Assembly: GCA_022450045.1 (NCBI GenBank)
Contig: JAKURD010000018.1
Span: 1-64,000 of the forward strand
DNA: 64,000 nucleotides
Reading direction: 5' to 3'
DNA from: Gracilimonas sp.
Lineage (GTDB): Bacteria > Bacteroidota > Rhodothermia > Balneolales > Balneolaceae
In this document: positions 63,083 through 64,000 of the stretch, one piece after another
How positions within the stretch are numbered: the first letter of the stretch is position 1
Layout of the letters: every line of letters starts with the position of its first letter
Program-made: the position numbers and the translations under genes
The notes under the pieces: generated by a model
Seen by the model: the letters and a program-made list of their open reading frames with translations, nothing else
Told to the model about the DNA's origin: nothing
Databases searched by the model: none

Positions 63083-63397
63083 TAACGTGAGTTCGAGATA
63101 AGAACTAAGTTAAAAGAACAAAAATAGATGCTTTTGGTCACCCAAGCTTGTTCTTAGCCTCATCCAGCATCCTGCGCATGCACCATCGTTCAGATGGGGT
63201 TTCCATCAGATCGAATCCGTGGCTGTTTGCACTGCCCTCGGTCTGATGGCTCCAAGCCCATCTGACCGATTGCCTGATTTGGGCACCTAAACTTGTTCTT
63301 ATCCTAATACAACATTCTGCGCCTACACCATCAATCAGTCGATCCATTAGACGGATCTTGCAGCTATTCTAACATTCTTTATCTCGAATTCACGTTA
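63083..63397. mobile_element. MITE-like element, copy B (inverted relative to copy A)
   Basis: A 315-bp segment begins TAACGTGAGTTCGAGATAAG and ends with TTATCTCGAATTCACGTTA, giving imperfect terminal inverted repeats of about 20 bp. The flanks continue as TATA on both sides (ATATATAACG / CGTTATATAG), a possible target duplication or palindromic target. Its reverse complement aligns with copy A over several blocks. A 69-codon frame (63138-63347, minus) lies inside, but it is not preserved in copy A and is not called as a gene. It lies between the flippase and NYN-domain genes. Confidence 0.7.
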
Positions 63398-63517
63398 TAT
63401 AGGTTGATTCTTATCAAAATTTTTGAGTTAATTGATTGGCAGAATTAGAGTTAATAAAATTGAGTTATTCACTCTTCCCGATATTATTAAAAACTTTATC
63501 AGTATCCGGATATTATT
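63398..63517. promoter_or_regulatory. Upstream region of the NYN-domain gene
   Basis: This AT-rich 120 bp separates the MITE-like copy B from the NYN gene start and must hold its promoter. No clear operator or RNA structure is seen. Confidence 0.3.
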
Positions 63518-64000
63518 ATGAAAACAAATGAACGAGTAGGTATTTTTGTAGATGCCGTGAATGTAACCATGAATGGCGGCTACGGACTCAGATATGACAT
63601 TTTACGAATGTTTGCCTGCCGGGGAGGTGGGGTAGCCTCACGGCTTAACGTCTATTTATGCTATGATGCGAATCGCCTCAAAGAAGACCATGAGTATCGA
63701 AATAAGACTCACCGCTTTTGCGAAGTGCTTCGGGATTTTGAATACAAGGTGACAGAAAAATCGATTCAAACCTATACCAATCAAGAAACGGGTGAAAAAG
63801 TCTCAAAATCTACCATAGATATGGACATGGCCGTCGATATGCTGGTTCAGGGAGATCATCTTGACAAAGTGGTGTTACTGAGCAGCAGCGGAAGTTATGT
63901 AAGTGTAGTGAATGCCCTCCAAAATAAAGGGTGTCGTGTAGAACTGGTTGGCTTTGACAATGTCTCTTCATCACTCAAAAGAAGTGTGGATGCGTCGATC
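63518..64000 (+). CDS. NYN-domain (LabA/DUF88-like) protein, 3' end outside the window
   Basis: An open frame of 161 codons runs from the ATG at 63518 to the window edge. The N-terminus (VGIFVDAVNVTMNG), the central DMDMAVDMLVQGD and the end CRVELVGFDNVSSSLKRSVD match NYN/LabA nuclease-like domains of the PIN superfamily. The usual SGDSDF acidic motif reads SSSGSY here, so two conserved acidic positions are lost and nuclease activity is doubtful. The C-terminal part, often an OST-HTH or zinc-binding domain, is not in the window. Confidence 0.82.
   Translation, partial: MKTNERVGIFVDAVNVTMNGGYGLRYDILRMFACRGGGVASRLNVYLCYDANRLKEDHEYRNKTHRFCEVLRDFEYKVTEKSIQTYTNQETGEKVSKSTIDMDMAVDMLVQGDHLDKVVLLSSSGSYVSVVNALQNKGCRVELVGFDNVSSSLKRSVDASI

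Noticed and set aside
63138..63347. 69-codon ORF on the minus strand inside MITE-like copy B
   Set aside because: The frame is not kept in the related copy A, so it is probably not coding.
1..64000. CRISPR arrays, phage genes, rRNA genes or full insertion sequences
   Set aside because: No regular spacer-repeat array, transposase, integrase or rRNA sequence was recognised in the window.

Overview
The window looks like chromosomal DNA from a free-living, probably marine or salt-tolerant member of the Bacteroidota/Balneolota/Rhodothermota group. Balneolaceae is my best guess by inference; no marker gene here settles it. The clues are a SusC-type TonB receptor remnant, a decayed PorQ-like gene of the type IX secretion kind, the gene order ileS / DksA-like / lspA, a BCCT osmolyte transporter, LPS-type outer-membrane genes (LptD, Mla) and frequent TTG starts. 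Base composition is moderate and fairly even.

Positions 1-8740 hold a galactan-use locus on the minus strand: a broken SusC-like receptor, a GH2 enzyme, a LacI-family regulator, and an operon of GH53 galactanase (lipoprotein), GH2 beta-galactosidase (lipoprotein) and a second GH53. Three near-identical palindromes of the form TGTTAnCGnTAACA sit before the receptor remnant, the first GH2 gene and the GH53 operon, which suggests one regulon. A beta-propeller gene remnant and tRNA-Val close the region.

Positions 9200-16640 carry fatty-acid beta-oxidation (fadI, fadJ), a BCCT transporter with a universal stress protein, and gaps rich in small palindromic repeats. Positions 16640-25600 carry yajC, ribBA (GTP cyclohydrolase II half without its zinc cysteines), lspA, a DksA-like gene, ileS (with a swapped GIHH signature), a likely protein-deglycation operon (LMW phosphatase plus fructosamine kinase), a BtuF-like gene and a lone receiver protein.

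Positions 25600-37400 are mostly metabolic and secreted proteins: a translationally coupled AcuI/ALDH/SDR operon, a Kelch lipoprotein, an M28 peptidase, an MFS transporter, a FrnE-type thiol oxidoreductase, a DUF2911 lipoprotein, an enoyl-CoA hydratase, CysH and CutA. Positions 37550-46280 hold tRNA-Leu, tig-clpP-clpX, a histidine kinase, an ECF sigma factor and an aroC-TPR-RlpA-CPBP operon.

Positions 46300-53300 hold a porQ-like pseudogene, the Mla-type lipid transport operon, ppiD, and ribD-ribE. Positions 53300-64000 hold an ftsB-ROK kinase-lptD operon, a secreted PLD/SNase-like/HhH fusion protein, tRNA-Lys, a thioredoxin-like protein, HIT-aroQ-flippase, and the start of a NYN-domain gene. 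Two inverted copies of a roughly 315-360 bp element with terminal inverted repeats (MITE-like) lie at 53365-53725 and 63083-63397.
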